Assembly: GCF_020283565.1 (NCBI RefSeq)
Contig: NC_060060.1
Coordinates: forward strand, 40,858,001 to 40,922,000
Reading direction: 5' to 3'
Origin: Trifolium pratense
Taxonomy: Eukaryota > Streptophyta > Magnoliopsida > Fabales > Fabaceae
DNA length: 64,000 nucleotides
The notes under the pieces are model-generated. The model was not told the DNA's origin. It was given only the letters and a program-made list of their open reading frames with translations, and did no database searches. Position 1 is the stretch's first letter. Each line of letters begins with the position of its first letter. Positions 37,201 to 48,700 of this stretch are shown one piece after another. The translations under genes and the position numbers were made by a program.

Positions 37201-38356
37201 GTTATACAGAAAAAGTCCATCTACCCTGGTTAATCTTGAGTATTATAACGGATGTTATCCAATGCCCGGTGATCAAAATGCTGGGGGATTATACAGTGAA
37301 TATCTAAACCAGTTTAGGTTTAATGTAGACGAAGTCGAATCTGCAACACAATATCTTTCAGAAGCAAATTTATTGTGTAAGAGCAAATTCTCAGCAATGT
37401 ATAAAGGAATTCTCAGAGACGGTTCTCTTGTCGCTATTAGAAGCATTAACATGACATGCTGTAAAACCGAGGAAGCCGAATTTGTAAAGGGATTGAGCTT
37501 ATTAACCTCCCTTAGACATGAAAATGTTGTTAAGCTAAGAGGTTTCTGTTGCTCAAGTAGTAGAGGTGAATGCTACCTTATTTACGACTTTGCAACGATG
37601 GGCTACCTATCTCAATACCTTGACATAGAGGATAGAAGTGACCATTTGCTTGACTGGTCCAAGAGGGTTTCTATCATCAAGGGCATTGCAAAGGGTATGT
37701 TGTTCCTAATTGCTGGTATTTTCTTAAGAAATATATGGTACAAATGAAAACGTTTTCACAATAATTTGCAAGGACTAATTGCAAAAAAACGGTATATTTA
37801 TAGGAAGCAAAAACATATTTAAACCAACTTTATGTTTTCTTTATATTTGATACTTGCTATTCCTTTATGATCAGGTATAGGATATCTGCATGGTGATGAA
37901 GCAAGCAAACCTTCAATAGTACACCAAAATATATCAGTGGAGAATGTTCTCCTTGACAAAGAGTTTAATCCATTGATCATGGATGCAGGACTTCCTAAGC
38001 TTCTCGCAGACGATGTTGTTTTCTCAGCTCTAAAAGTAAGTGCCGCCATGGGATACCTAGCTCCTGAATACATTACTACAGGACGCTTTACCGAGAAGAG
38101 TGACATATATGCATTTGGAGTTATTGTACTTCAAGTTTTATCTGGCAAGACAGCAATCGGAGGTTCAATACGGACAGCATTCGAGTCTTTCAGATTTGAT
38201 GATTGCATCGACACAAATCTTAAGGGAAGATATTCTAGTTCTGAAGCAACGACGCTAACAAAGCTTGCAGTGCAGTGTATCCATGAGAGTCCCGACCAAA
38301 GACCAAGCATGGTGGATGTAATTCAGGAGCTAAGGGTGCTTCCGGCTAATTCATAA
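34205..38356 (+). CDS. LRR receptor-like protein with a degenerate kinase domain (pseudokinase)
   Basis: Four exons, 34205-34634, 36267-36527, 36822-37694 and 37875-38356, all with phase-1 junctions, give 681 residues. There is a signal peptide (about 1-24), an LRRNT domain (ALMDLKTSLDPEGKILTSW ... CSGSFEGVAC), about six leucine-rich repeats to residue 230, and a membrane span near 309-332 followed by YRRRKQK. A protein-kinase fold covers about 400-675. Key catalytic residues are gone: the glycine loop is unrecognisable, VAIK is VAIR (R437), HRD is HQN (538-540) and DFG is DAG (558-560). Structural motifs remain (YLAPEY, EKSDIYAFGV, DQRPSM). It resembles the Arabidopsis At5g51560/At4g22730 type, from memory. 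The reading frame is clean, so this is a maintained pseudokinase, not a broken gene. The true start is the ATG at 34205; codons upstream in frame are non-ATG. Ligand and signalling role are unknown. Confidence 0.9.
34781..34900 (+). mobile_element. SINE-like insert in intron 1 of the LRR gene
   Basis: Relative of 4813-4932. Shared words are CTTAACCAAGGG, GGGTTTGATCCCTG (B-box-like), AGCGTTAAAACTCTTA, GAGTTTGC and TTAGTCTCTGCA. The sense orientation is the same as the host gene. Confidence 0.5.
35024..35811. mobile_element. hAT MITE of the CAGGGACGGAGCC family in intron 1 of the LRR gene (788 bp)
   Basis: Terminal repeats CAGGGACGGAGCCA and TGGCTCCGTCACTG are flanked by a perfect 8-bp duplication AGCGTGTT (35016-35023 and 35812-35819). 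The interior is AT-rich without transposase. Same family as 45900-46795. Confidence 0.9.
36626..36765. mobile_element. MITE-like repeat in intron 2 of the LRR gene
   Basis: The edges CTATGAAGCATAGGCACAAA and TTGGTGCTACATAG are inverted relatives, and the interior has ACACTGACACATCC. It belongs with 54264-54466 in the SEC1 gene. Class and target duplication are not resolved. Confidence 0.5.
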
Positions 38357-39999
38357 TATTCTACTAATTGGTTTCATCCATGACAGTTATTTATTTCCAT
38401 GAGCATGTAATAAAGTTATCTAATTTAGTCGTTGACTCGTTGCCAAATGATTGTAAATTTCGTTGCGAACCTTACAGTTACAGATAAAAACTTCTATAAC
38501 TTATACATATTTTGAATTTGGATCCTCTTATTTGAATATTGATTTGCATAACTGCTGTTGTTGAATAATTAACTATGCAGTTCTGTTAGAGGACAAAGAC
38601 AAATTTATCAGGCAATAATCTTTTGATTGGTTATAAGTACTGTGTAAATCAAAGCACAGTCTTGGCCTTTGTATATGGAAGCAAAGCTTCAATGCTACAT
38701 TTCTTAGTCTTCCTCTCTCATTTGATATTATGAATTTTCAAATGATTCTAAAATATGAAAGTGAGAAAACATTAGAAATGGGTGGATGGGGATAAATGCA
38801 AAAAAAAAAAAAAAAAGACTATAAATAGAAACAAAGGCCACACAAAAGTTAAGCCCACATCGACCAGTTCATGTACGAAAGAAAATTGCCAACACTATAA
38901 AGTGAATAGACTTCCAATCTTTTCAATACACGAAGCCATGTGATAAGCTTAAAGCGAACTATTCTGTCGCCTTTTACTAAAGAATACCGTGGGCTTGTTA
39001 CTATTAAATGGCATACAGCGATTTTTGGAAGAGTCCTCTAAGAGGAGTCTGAGGAGTCTGCTATTAGTTCAATATTTTTTCTATCATTTTGTAAAATATG
39101 ATTGATTTTTTGTTTTGGTAAAAATCAAACTTCTTAATTTAGATATAGTTGTGATATAATAAATTGAAGTATTGCATATACATTTTTAACTTTAATTAGA
39201 TTTAATCTTATACTTCTCTGGTCTTTTTAATTTATATGTTATGCTAACCAGTGTTGTAAATGCATTTTAAAGTTTAATCAACTTTTAAAAAATGTAATAT
39301 AAAATGCATTTTCCTTGATTTGCAAAGTTCAATGTAATATTTGTAAAAAAATAATACTCTAAATTATTTATCGCAAAGAGATAAATATAAGTGGAATGTA
39401 ATATAACACATAGTTAAAGACGTTGTAGAAAAAGACAAATAATTACATAAAAAATAACAAAAAAAAAATTATGCTAAAAATGAATCAAGAAAGTATTTTT
39501 CTATTTCTTTTCTTTCCTCTTTGTCTATTTCATGGATGAAGAGTCCAATGACCAATTCAGTTTAACAATGATATATAGGGTTCACAGTAATTTCTGGGTT
39601 CTTGGATATTAGGGTTCGCAACGATGTGAGAAGGAAACTGATCGCAGAAAATCAATCGGAGGAGAGGAACGATTTATGGGAAACGATTGTTCTGAGTTGA
39701 ATTTATCTGGGAAACGGTTGCACTGAGTTCAATTGCTTTGAGTTTGATGGGAGAAGAGGAACAATTTCGTTTCTAGGGTTGTTTGATTTGCTGGGAATCG
39801 ATTGGGTTTGAAGAAATTATGATTGCGAGATTGGGTTTGAAGAAACTATGAATTCATAATGTTTGCATCGTGGGTTCAATGTTTAATTTCTCAGTTTTTA
39901 TTTTGTTTTTTAATAACTTCTGTTTCTATTTTTAAATTTTTTTATTAAAAAATAAAAATAAAAGGTCAACGGGTCAAGGGTTCGATACTCACCCACCAC
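38357..39999. other. Intergenic region
   Basis: No gene recognised. The first ~150 bp are 3' UTR of the LRR gene. From about 39240 the sequence may already be internal to the CACTA fragment that ends at 40252, but its left limit is not visible. Confidence 0.4.
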
Positions 40000-40252
40000 C
40001 CTTTTTAATTAATTTCAAGCGCGCGTTTTATGCTTTAATAGCGTGTTTTAAAAAAGCGCTGTCATAATTTTGTGTGTGTTAGGCTTTAATAGCGGTTTTT
40101 TACAAAACGTCATTATAGTGTTCCCTGATTGAAGGTTTTAATAGCGTGTTTCATAAAACCGCTATTATAAATGCTACAGTTTGAGTTTTAATAGCGCTTT
40201 TTAAACAAGTGCTATTAAAAGGGCGCTATTAAAACTCATTTTTGTAGTAGTG
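40000..40252. mobile_element. Terminal part of a CACTA-type element
   Basis: The fragment ends in TTTTTGTAGTAGTG, the complement of CACTACTACAAAAA, a CACTA-type terminus. Inward of it, TTTTAATAGCG-like words occur six or more times in both orientations at 20-60 bp intervals, as in CACTA subterminal arrays. No matching left end was found in the window, so the element is truncated or its partner end is lost. Confidence 0.65.
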
Positions 40253-40936
40253 TTTAGATAAATGTGATGTCTTCCTATCATAGAACATTAACTCATTGTT
40301 GTACGTGGCGTTGCGTATATTTCTATGATGTTTTTTTTCCTGGACTCCCAACACATTGTAGATTTGTCCACCACAGGCAGGTGTGTACATTATCCTATAT
40401 ATACTCCGTACTATGTTAAATGCGAGAATAATTGACTTGATGATGTTGGTGCTAGCTTTAGTTTGAAGTACTCGTCCTATTCCCATGTGATGCCGCTCTC
40501 TTCAACATACAGTAGATTTATAAGGTCAATAAGTGCAGGCATTATCATCAAACGGTGCATATGCATGTCTTCATATTTAATTTAGCTCGCTTATTTCCAT
40601 CTACATTAGGTGGTCGTTTTACACGAAAACAATAGGAAGGAGGTGAGGTTCAAATAGAATAAAAGTACTAGTATACTACAGTATTGTATTAGCGCATTAT
40701 CTATGATGTGAACGAATGAATGAATGAAATGAACACGCTATATGTACGGATGAAGCTTGCGGCTTGTATATGTTGCGCAGCTAGCTGCCTAGCAATTATC
40801 ATCTCAAAGCAATTCCTTTGCAACACTTTCTCTTAAGATATGATCACAACATAAACTAGTTTTGCATTTTGTTTAAGATAATTTATTTATTGCTACATAA
40901 CAATTGTAAACAAATCCAATAATGACCGCAAATTGG
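40253..40936. other. Intergenic, 3' flank of the SnRK2 gene
   Basis: No gene seen. The last ~100 bp are probably 3' UTR of the minus-strand kinase gene. Confidence 0.4.
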
Positions 40937-43900
40937 TCACACAAGTTCCACTTTCACAAAATCACCATTAACATCAACAACTTTCTCTTCAACATTCCCA
41001 TCAACATTAGCAACATATGTTGTTCTTGCTTCTTGTAGAAGCTGCATGATTTCTTCTACGCTTTGTTGCCTAGGTAATTCATCATTTTTTGTTTCTTGGT
41101 AACATTTTTTACCAGGTTCAACAGTTTCTCTAGGCATGTATCTCAAAAACCAAGAGTGTTGTTGTATCTCTGGGATCGTGATCCTCTTTAGCATAGATTA
41201 CAAAAAATAATAATTAGTTTCAATATACAAGAACTATATATATTTTACTTAACTACTAATTGAGTTAAGAAAAACTGTCATCTTTTAACATTTCACTTTC
41301 ACATTCTTAAGCTGAAATAAAATTTTTGCTAGGCCTATTAGCATGACACATGCATGTTTTAACTTTTAATTAGTGTTTTAGAGTCCAAATAAGATGAGAA
41401 TTAGAAGTTTTTTCTTCTTCTAAAATTGGTTCAAATAAGATGTTCTTAATATCTTTTTAAGAAAATCTTTTCTGATAATAATTGATTACACTTGATGTGC
41501 TAGTTTAGCGGTAAGAGATTACTTTTGCAACTTCAAATACTGAGTTCAAATTCATTCGAAAACAGTTGTAAAATGATTATTATTACCGGTGATTAATAAA
41601 TAAAAAATTTCATTCCCCGCTTTTGTTTTTAAAAAATTGATAATTGATTTACTTTTAAACAAAATAGTTTTCACTACTGTAAACAAACACAAATAACATT
41701 TTTTTTTAAAAAAAAAAAACTTAAAAATATATATATATATTTACCTTAGCTGGATTGGCAACAAAAATCCTAGAGAGGAGATGCCTACAGTCTGCAGATA
41801 TACATGCATAGCCAGGTATGGAGTATTGAACATCCATTATTTTCTGCAAGGAAAAAAAAAATATGAGTATATTAATTTCTTGCTATAGTCTATGGATCAA
41901 AGATATTAATTAGCCATAATAGAACTTTTTCATTAAAGTCAATAGCTCACCTTAATAATCTTTCTGAAATTTTTAGGATCTTCTGGATCTTGAAATGGGT
42001 ATGATCCAACTAGCATGACATAAAGAATAACACCACATGACCAAACATCCGCAGGCTACAAAATTGCCAATTTGAGAAGGAAATTTAGCATCCATGATGA
42101 ATTGTAATATACTGGGCGCATGTTTGAATTGCCTGAAATTGACTTTCACAAAATCACGGTGCTATTGTGATTTTGCCGAACTCACGTCAATAATTCAACT
42201 GTATATACATTTTATGTGAGTGATAGCAATAGAGGCGGCCTTAGGAAGGTGCAAAATGCTCTACAGAGATGGGCCTTCAAATATTTGGGGCCTGAATTTT
42301 AGGTTGTCATCCGACCACAATCAAAATACTTTGTAATCACTACAATCGCATATATCTATTGTTGAATCAAGATCTGGCGAACGTCATTCTCAGACTTCTT
42401 CCGATCATATTTTAAAGATATACTCTCCAACTATAAATCGTCCGGCCTTTATCCAACGATTAAGAAATGTTAATTGTAGCGATTAAATGATATTTTGACC
42501 GAACCAAATCCAATTAGTATTTAAACATAATTAATAGACAAATTTTTTAGAATACCTTTCCATCATACTCCTGTCTAGATAAAATCTCTGGTGCAATGTA
42601 TGCAGGAGTTCCAACCACTAATTTGGGTCGAGAGTGCAGCAAAGTAGACTGAAAATGAATATAAAATTTAAAAATAGGAAACTCAACTAACAAATATATG
42701 AAAAAAAACTACTTCATAACAAAGAAAAAAAGTTCATTTTAAGAGATGATATATATTTTTAACCTTAGAATAACCAAAGTCACAAATTTTGAGTTGAGGA
42801 GTTCTTGGATTTCCATCCAATAGAGTGTTCTCCAATTTCAAATCCCTATGACAAATTTGCTGCAATAGAATGTATAAGATGATTATGACATTATGAATTA
42901 AAAAAAGAAATTCTGAATTTGCATACCATGGAATGCATGTACTGGACTCCAGATATTAGTTGCTGGAAGAAATATCTTGCCTGTAACATATATATACGAA
43001 ATTAATAATAATATAAAAAAGATATACTCGATACTATATAAATGTATGTGCGCGAGCGTGCACACGCGTCAAAGTATATATAAATATATAACAGTTTTAA
43101 ACCTCCTTTTCAGTAATGCGACCCTTAGGGATAATGTTAGAGGCTATCCTATGAAATAGTTCACCACCATCAGCATACTCAAGGACAATCGCCAAATGAG
43201 AGGGTGTCACAAATAACTGCATAAATAAAAATAACTATCATTCAAAATTTGTTGTATATAGTTTATTTGATTGAGATATTAAAGTACGAAAATAATAATG
43301 CAGATATACAAAAATGTGTGTGTCAATTTTGTATATTTATAAAACGGGATTTAGATTGTGTGCGGTGTGATCAATTATATATAGATCTTATAATTAAAAT
43401 TAAAGTGAATATGATTTTAATGCATATTTTATTTTTAGAAATCTAAAATACGTGCGAATTTCAAATTTAAAGTTGTGACTATTTTCGCGCCAACACATGA
43501 TTGCAACTTAAATCCTTATAAAACCACAACAGTGAAGCATTAACATTTATTTTTATTTTGTTCAAAGAATAAACAATTTTAAGGTTAGGGAAACAAAGTC
43601 GCAATTACCTCTTTGAAATTGATGATATGTGGATGGTTTAAAGATCTATGATTAATTATCTCCCTTTCAACATTCTCATCAATCTGCAAATATAACAATG
43701 TCGGAAATTTAGTTACGTAATCTAATCATAATTAAGCTTAATGAATAAAGGGTAAATAGGGTTTTACCCCCTGCAAAATAAGTCAATTTTGCATTACCCC
43801 CTGCAAAAAAAAACTTGGGATTACCCCCCTGCAATATGAAGATTCTCTCTTTTTACCCCTGCTTGACAACTTGACATAGAATCTTTATTTTTTATGAGGT

Positions 43901-45722
43901 GGCATGCATATGTGGCATTTAATTATTTTTTAATTTGCACATGTCATTTTTATTATTAAATAAATTGGTGATAATATTTAAAAAATTCCACTTAATTAGT
44001 TTTTAAAAAAATAAAAATTATTGTTAAAATGGATGGTGGAGTATTTAATATTATTAAAAAAATAAAAAGAGAAAATTAAAACAGCACAAAAAGATTGTAT
44101 TAAAAAAAAACACGAAAAAATATGTTAATCCATTATTTCTAATGCAAAAAAAAAAAAAAAAACTCAGAATTTTTTTCCGTAACATAACACAAAACTTTCT
44201 CCTTCTCATTCTTCTTCTCAAAACCCAAAATTATTTTTTCTCTAACACAAACTCAGAATCCCATAATCCTTTTTCTCTAAAATAAAACCTAGAAATCCAC
44301 CGAATCACTCCGCCAAATTCGTCGAAACAAATGATTGATGAAGAACAAAGGCAGGAACTAGGAACCGAATTTCCTATAAAGGCAGAAACTGGGTTTTTGA
44401 ATTTATGGGTTAGGGATTGAATTGATGGGATGAAGAATTGGGAAGAAGAATTATGTTTTTGGGTTAGGAAGAAATTGAGTTGTTGCAAGGGATGAAGAAT
44501 AGAAGAACAAAAGAAATTTATGATTATGTTTCTGGGTTTACTTCCTCCGTCACTGAGATTGATTTTTGGAAGAAAAAAAATTGGATTCTTTTTGGATTGT
44601 TATTCTTGGTGGTGTTGATGATTTTGTTGATGTTGTTGTTGTTCTTGGTGGTGTTGATGTTGTTGTTTTTGTTCTTGTTGAATGATGAAGGTTATCGTGG
44701 TAGGGATGAAGGGGAAATTAGAAAAGGATTTATTATTATTTTTTTAATTTTTTATTTATTTAATAATAAAAATGTCATGTGCAAATTAAAAAAAAAATTA
44801 AATGCCACATATGCATGCCACCTCATAAAAAATAAAGATTCTATGCCAAGTTGTCAAGCATGGGGTAAAAAGAGAGAATCTTCATATTGTAGGGGGTAAT
44901 CCCAAGTTTTTTTTTTTGCAGGGGGTAATGCAAAATTGACTTATTTTGCAGGGGGGTAAAACTCTATTTACCCATGAATAAATCATTAATATAGTGCTGA
45001 GTTTGTTCATATAGGTCCAGACCCAGCACCATAGTGGAAGACTTATGTCTATCTTCTATAAAGGGTTGCAGAGCTCTCACGAAATCGTATGCTTGAAAGT
45101 TGGACAAAATTCAACACAATATTATACTTGCTAGACTGTTCTAATATGGCATTACACACTCACAACATCTTCACATCAAGCTATCAATTCATTCACAGAT
45201 AGATCTACTACATTGTGTTACACCAATCAATAAAATTTAATTGGTGATGTAATTGTAATCTAATTAAACTTGACAATGACCACAATCAATAAAATCCCAT
45301 GATGATTTTATGAATATATCACAAAAAATAAATCCACAAGAAATCAGCTTTTGGTATATATAACGTTGTCCTGATTTACAACTTACCTACAACCGAAATT
45401 TCAACATCATAGGAGAAAAAAAATGATAGTGATGTTGCTTATGACACAATTTAGATGCAGACTACATAGTACTAAGTAATAACACAATGATATCATTATT
45501 TAATTTGATTGTATCATAAAAACTCAAGCCAAAATGAAAATTCAATTGGGGATCAACAATTTAATATTGAATATTTGTGAAAAAAATAAACGAGACCTTC
45601 TCTCCTCTTTGAATGTACTTGATAGCAACAAGTTCTCCGGTTTTGATGTTTTTGGCCAACTTAGTCACGGCAAAGTTGCCAGAACCAAGCACATGCATTA
45701 CCTCGTAACGTTGTTCCTCCAT
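40937..45722 (-). CDS. SnRK2: SnRK2-family serine/threonine kinase with altered activation loop
   Basis: Nine phase-0 exons on the minus strand: 45722-45597, 43683-43609, 43216-43103, 42980-42927, 42859-42764, 42648-42556, 42055-41951, 41843-41745 and 41185-40937. They give 336 residues, close to the size and exon pattern of the family. The kinase core is intact: GSGNFAV, VAIK (K35), HRDLKLEN (D129), DFG (150-152), [11 protein letters not shown] and DVWSCG. The C-terminal region has the SnRK2 box ([20 protein letters not shown]) and a short, only partly acidic tail, so a class 1-like SnRK2 is likely. SnRK2s act in osmotic-stress or ABA signalling. Two oddities: the loop normally written PKSTVGTPAY reads [10 protein letters not shown] (L165, V166), so the activating serine and its neighbouring threonine are missing; and [12 protein letters not shown] is longer than the usual RICNAGRF by about three residues. 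Intron 1 carries a 1.2-kb Mutator-like insertion. Confidence 0.93.
43750..44973. mobile_element. Mutator-like element in intron 1 of the SnRK2 gene (1224 bp)
   Basis: Terminal inverted repeats of nearly 190 bp start GGGTAAATAGGGTTTTACCC (left) and GGGTAAATAGAGTTTTACCC (right, reverse strand). They contain repeats of TTACCCCCTGCAA and a shared inner word GGCATGCATATGTGGCATTT. A perfect 9-bp duplication ATGAATAAA flanks it (43741-43749 and 44974-44982). The centre has two small ORF-like stretches (44231-44488 minus and 44480-44899 plus) without recognisable transposase. It might carry captured host sequence, but I recognise no source gene. Confidence 0.92.
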
Positions 45723-45899
45723 TATCAACTCTCACCAACCCAAAATTTTGAAGAATGGTTATTTAGGATGATTAAGGTTTTGGCTTTTATTCTTTTTCTC
45801 AGGTGAGAAAAAAGGGTAAATTAACTTGTAGTGTTTGTGAAGCTGAGTTGAGTTGAGTGTCTAACAAAACAAACTTAGAGGTTTGTGTATTTGTATGAT
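45723..45899 (-). promoter_or_regulatory. Leader and proximal promoter of the SnRK2 gene
   Basis: Only about 177 bp separate the kinase ATG from the hAT element that begins at 45900. No clear TATA word was found in that interval, so the leader or core promoter may extend into the insertion. Confidence 0.35.
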
Positions 45900-46795
45900 C
45901 AGGGACGGAGGCACTTAGAGGAGGATGGGGGCACTGGCCTGCACAAAGGTTTGGGAAATTTTTTTATAGCATATATGGCTAGATCACATTCATGTATCAT
46001 CCACAAAAAATTTGTTACATGAATCTAAAAGTTGTGCTCATTTCCATCCACTTACTACACAAGTACTGAGTACATATGTTATACATTTTTTAGTCCATGT
46101 CATTAATTTTAGTTAAAAAACTAATGGCAAATGCTAGTGCCCTGGACACTATTTAAGATCTTAAATAGTAAATATTAATAGAATTTTTATAAATATTTAT
46201 AAAGTCAGCGCATTAGAAAATTGTTAGCAAGACCCAAAACTAAAATGGTAAATAAGTAAATTGTATAATTAAATTTTTAAAATTAAAAAGAAAAAAGACT
46301 TGTTTTTTCTAATGTGAAATTTACTTCTTTTTGGCTTGCTTAATTAGTGCTCCCGAAACATTAATTAGCATGACCATTTGTCAAATAACAATTAGACTAT
46401 GCTTGGTAATGTCAATAAACTAGTTTATAATTTATTAGTATGTTTTATAGTAAAAAAAAAATTTGTTTGGTAACATATTGTGTATCCATTGATATATTTA
46501 CTTTTAAAGTTATTTTTGATCAATATTACTCGTGACAATTGCAACAGTTGAATAATATATCGTTTACTTACTTTTCTTTACAGTGTAGAGAGATATTGTT
46601 TACTAATTATGTGGAAAGGTATTTTTATAGATTGAAAATGGAAAAAATAAAACCTTCAAATTTTCAAAATTATTATAGGTTGTAGAGAATATTTACAATG
46701 TATATTTATCCTCTCAAAAATAAAATATAATCTATATTTAATGCTACAAATTTATTTAATGCCCCCTCTATTGAAAATTTCTGGCTCCGTCACTG
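45900..46795. mobile_element. hAT MITE of the CAGGGACGGAGCC family, copy 2, with a nested repeat
   Basis: The ends CAGGGACGGAGGCACTTAG and TGGCTCCGTCACTG match the family at 35024-35811, and both right ends carry GTGCCCCC/TGCCCCCT before the terminal repeat. Flanking 8-mers do not match (TGTATGAT against GTTGCGCT), unlike the perfect duplication of the other copy. About 46130-46375 inside it resembles the repeat at 31727-31900 (CTAGTGCCCTGGACACT ... TTAATTAGCATGACC), a later nested insertion. Confidence 0.75.
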
Positions 46796-46973
46796 GTTGC
46801 GCTGGTGTGTGGTTCACTTCAGCTTGCGGCTTGTATATCCACCAATTTTTGCTTCCCACCACGGCTACACAAGTCAATAATAGTCTGTTTGATTTCCATC
46901 AAATGCCCCGTGTCCTAAATAAACTAATAATCATCACTATGGTGACTTATCACACTATTGTATTATTTTCTGC

Positions 46974-47090
46974 GAGCTTAATTCAGTTGATAAGACATCA
47001 TATTTTAGGGTTGAGGTTTAAATCCCGAACATCCCATTTATCTATCTCAAGGATGAAGTTTCTAGCCGTTAGACTATATAAAAGGAAACT
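46974..47090 (+). mobile_element. SINE-like element
   Basis: AATTCAGTTGATAAGACATC resembles an A-box region and GAGGTTTAAATCCC a B box. A conserved 3' part follows, ATCTCAAGGATGAAGTTTCT and TAGACTA. It is related to 11790-11915. Confidence 0.55.
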
Positions 47091-47384
47091 ACCGTACTCT
47101 TTTTTTTTTTTTTTATAAGAAAACTACCGTACTCTTTTAATAAAACCCTTTCTAAAGATTTCTTTTTTTTTTTGTAATTAGGTGTATGTTCAGAAAACAT
47201 AAATCTAAAGGGGAGGGTAATTAATTAATTAATTAATTCTTTAAACAATATTATGGTTTCTAAATTTAAAAAAAAAATCCTAAATATCATGCATCACTTT
47301 TAAATTTATTATTTTTTACTTTACAATATTTATAAAGTTACAAATAATTAATAAAGATAATCGAGTAAAATTTCTAAATTAAAA

Positions 47385-47387
<3 letters not shown>

Positions 47388-47452
<65 letters not shown>
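47388..47452. repeat. (AT)n microsatellite, about 32 units
   Basis: An uninterrupted run of TA dinucleotides. The exact length should be treated with caution because such runs are error-prone in assembly. Confidence 0.95.
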
Positions 47453-47453
<1 letters not shown>

Positions 47454-47894
47454 GGAGTATATGACACAAGTTTCTGTTGCTTTTGGAAGGACGAAGGAGA
47501 TAAAATATTGAGGTATGGATAACAAGTCAATTAAGATCAAGACGAGAACCTAAATTACTAAGTGCTGACGTTAATTAACATAATGGATGAGGCCGTGAAC
47601 ATGTCTTCGTGCAATGATTATGACTGTAATCGTAGCATCCAAGCAAACATTGACCATATTGGGGGAGGGGGTGTAATCCGCTACTTAGTGGTGCGATTAA
47701 GTAATTCACCTGTTTCTTGTGGAAGAAATATGATAGTTGCCACTTTAGAAAAGCTTTGCCTCCAATATTAATTACGAATGTGGTGACCAAATAATTAATC
47801 CCAAGAAAAATCTATTCCTTGCTGGGACTAATCTATTTCTTAATTAAGGTATATATGCATTTGACTATTTTCCTTCTGCATTTTTCCAATTTGC

Positions 47895-48700
47895 ATGTCA
47901 TGTCATGGTCTTTGTTCTGGACTGGGCCAAAAGTTGACCCAATCACTTTCTGCTCGACATTTGGGGCACAACCCAATAAGGGGAGGTTTTCCCGACACGT
48001 CAGCCAATGACGTGTCCTCCCCGACATAACGGATAAGCAGCACGTTAAACACGTGCTCATCTATCCACGCGTGTTGATCCGTTCAACCACGCCTTCGTCA
48101 AGGAGCCTATCCATTACCCGCGAATAGCGTAACGGCTCCAACCAAGATAGAGGCGAATAACCGCCTCTCCTACGATACATGGACTATCTTGGCAGTTGAG
48201 TCTATTGGGCCGGTTATTCCAGCCCAATAGACCAACCTTTGGCCCAGCGCTGGGGGCAACTATATAAGCTCTCATAGACAAGAGAGCCAGGTATTCTAAA
48301 CCATTCTACTTTCTACTTTCTCTCTCTTCTCTCTTGTATCTCTCTCATTCTCTTGCTGACTTAAGCATCGAAGTGCCTGCAGGTACAAACCCCCCTTCGG
48401 TGTGGACGATTTGCTCAACGGACCAGCCATCAACCTTTCTGATCATCAGGTTAGATCAGTCTTATTATTATGTCTTGCATTCCATTCCTTGACCGTGTAT
48501 TTTCTTTCCTTTTCTTTTCTTTGATTTAACACAACGAACGTGTACATTCTATCTAACTCTGAAAACTTTGTTTCACACTCACAATAACTTGAGCGTCGGA
48601 GCACTTGCAGATACACAGTTCTCCTCCTGTTCATCGGAACGTAAGAGGAGCGCATCACCGGCGAGATCATCTCTGATCCAGGTACGACTAGAGACCAAAA
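47895..48700 (+). mobile_element. LTR-retrotransposon-like debris (possible solo LTR)
   Basis: The stretch is markedly richer in GC than its surroundings. It has a promoter-like CTATATAAGC near 48261, a CT-rich leader, and then CTGACTTAAGCATCGAAGTG ... TGCAGGTAC near 48357-48384. The last motif recurs in altered form at 48589 (ACTTGAGCGTCGGAG ... TTGCAGATAC). This end structure is common in plant Ty3/gypsy LTRs. No gag or pol sequence, primer-binding site or target duplication was identified, so the exact limits are unknown. Confidence 0.45.

Noticed and set aside
44480..44899. 139-residue ORF in the SnRK2 intron
   Set aside because: It runs through the interior and right terminal repeat of the Mutator-like element and shows only a Leu/Val-rich low-complexity stretch.
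47562..47771. 69-residue ORF beginning MLTLINIMDEAVN
   Set aside because: No family resemblance; overlapped by an equally long ORF on the other strand.
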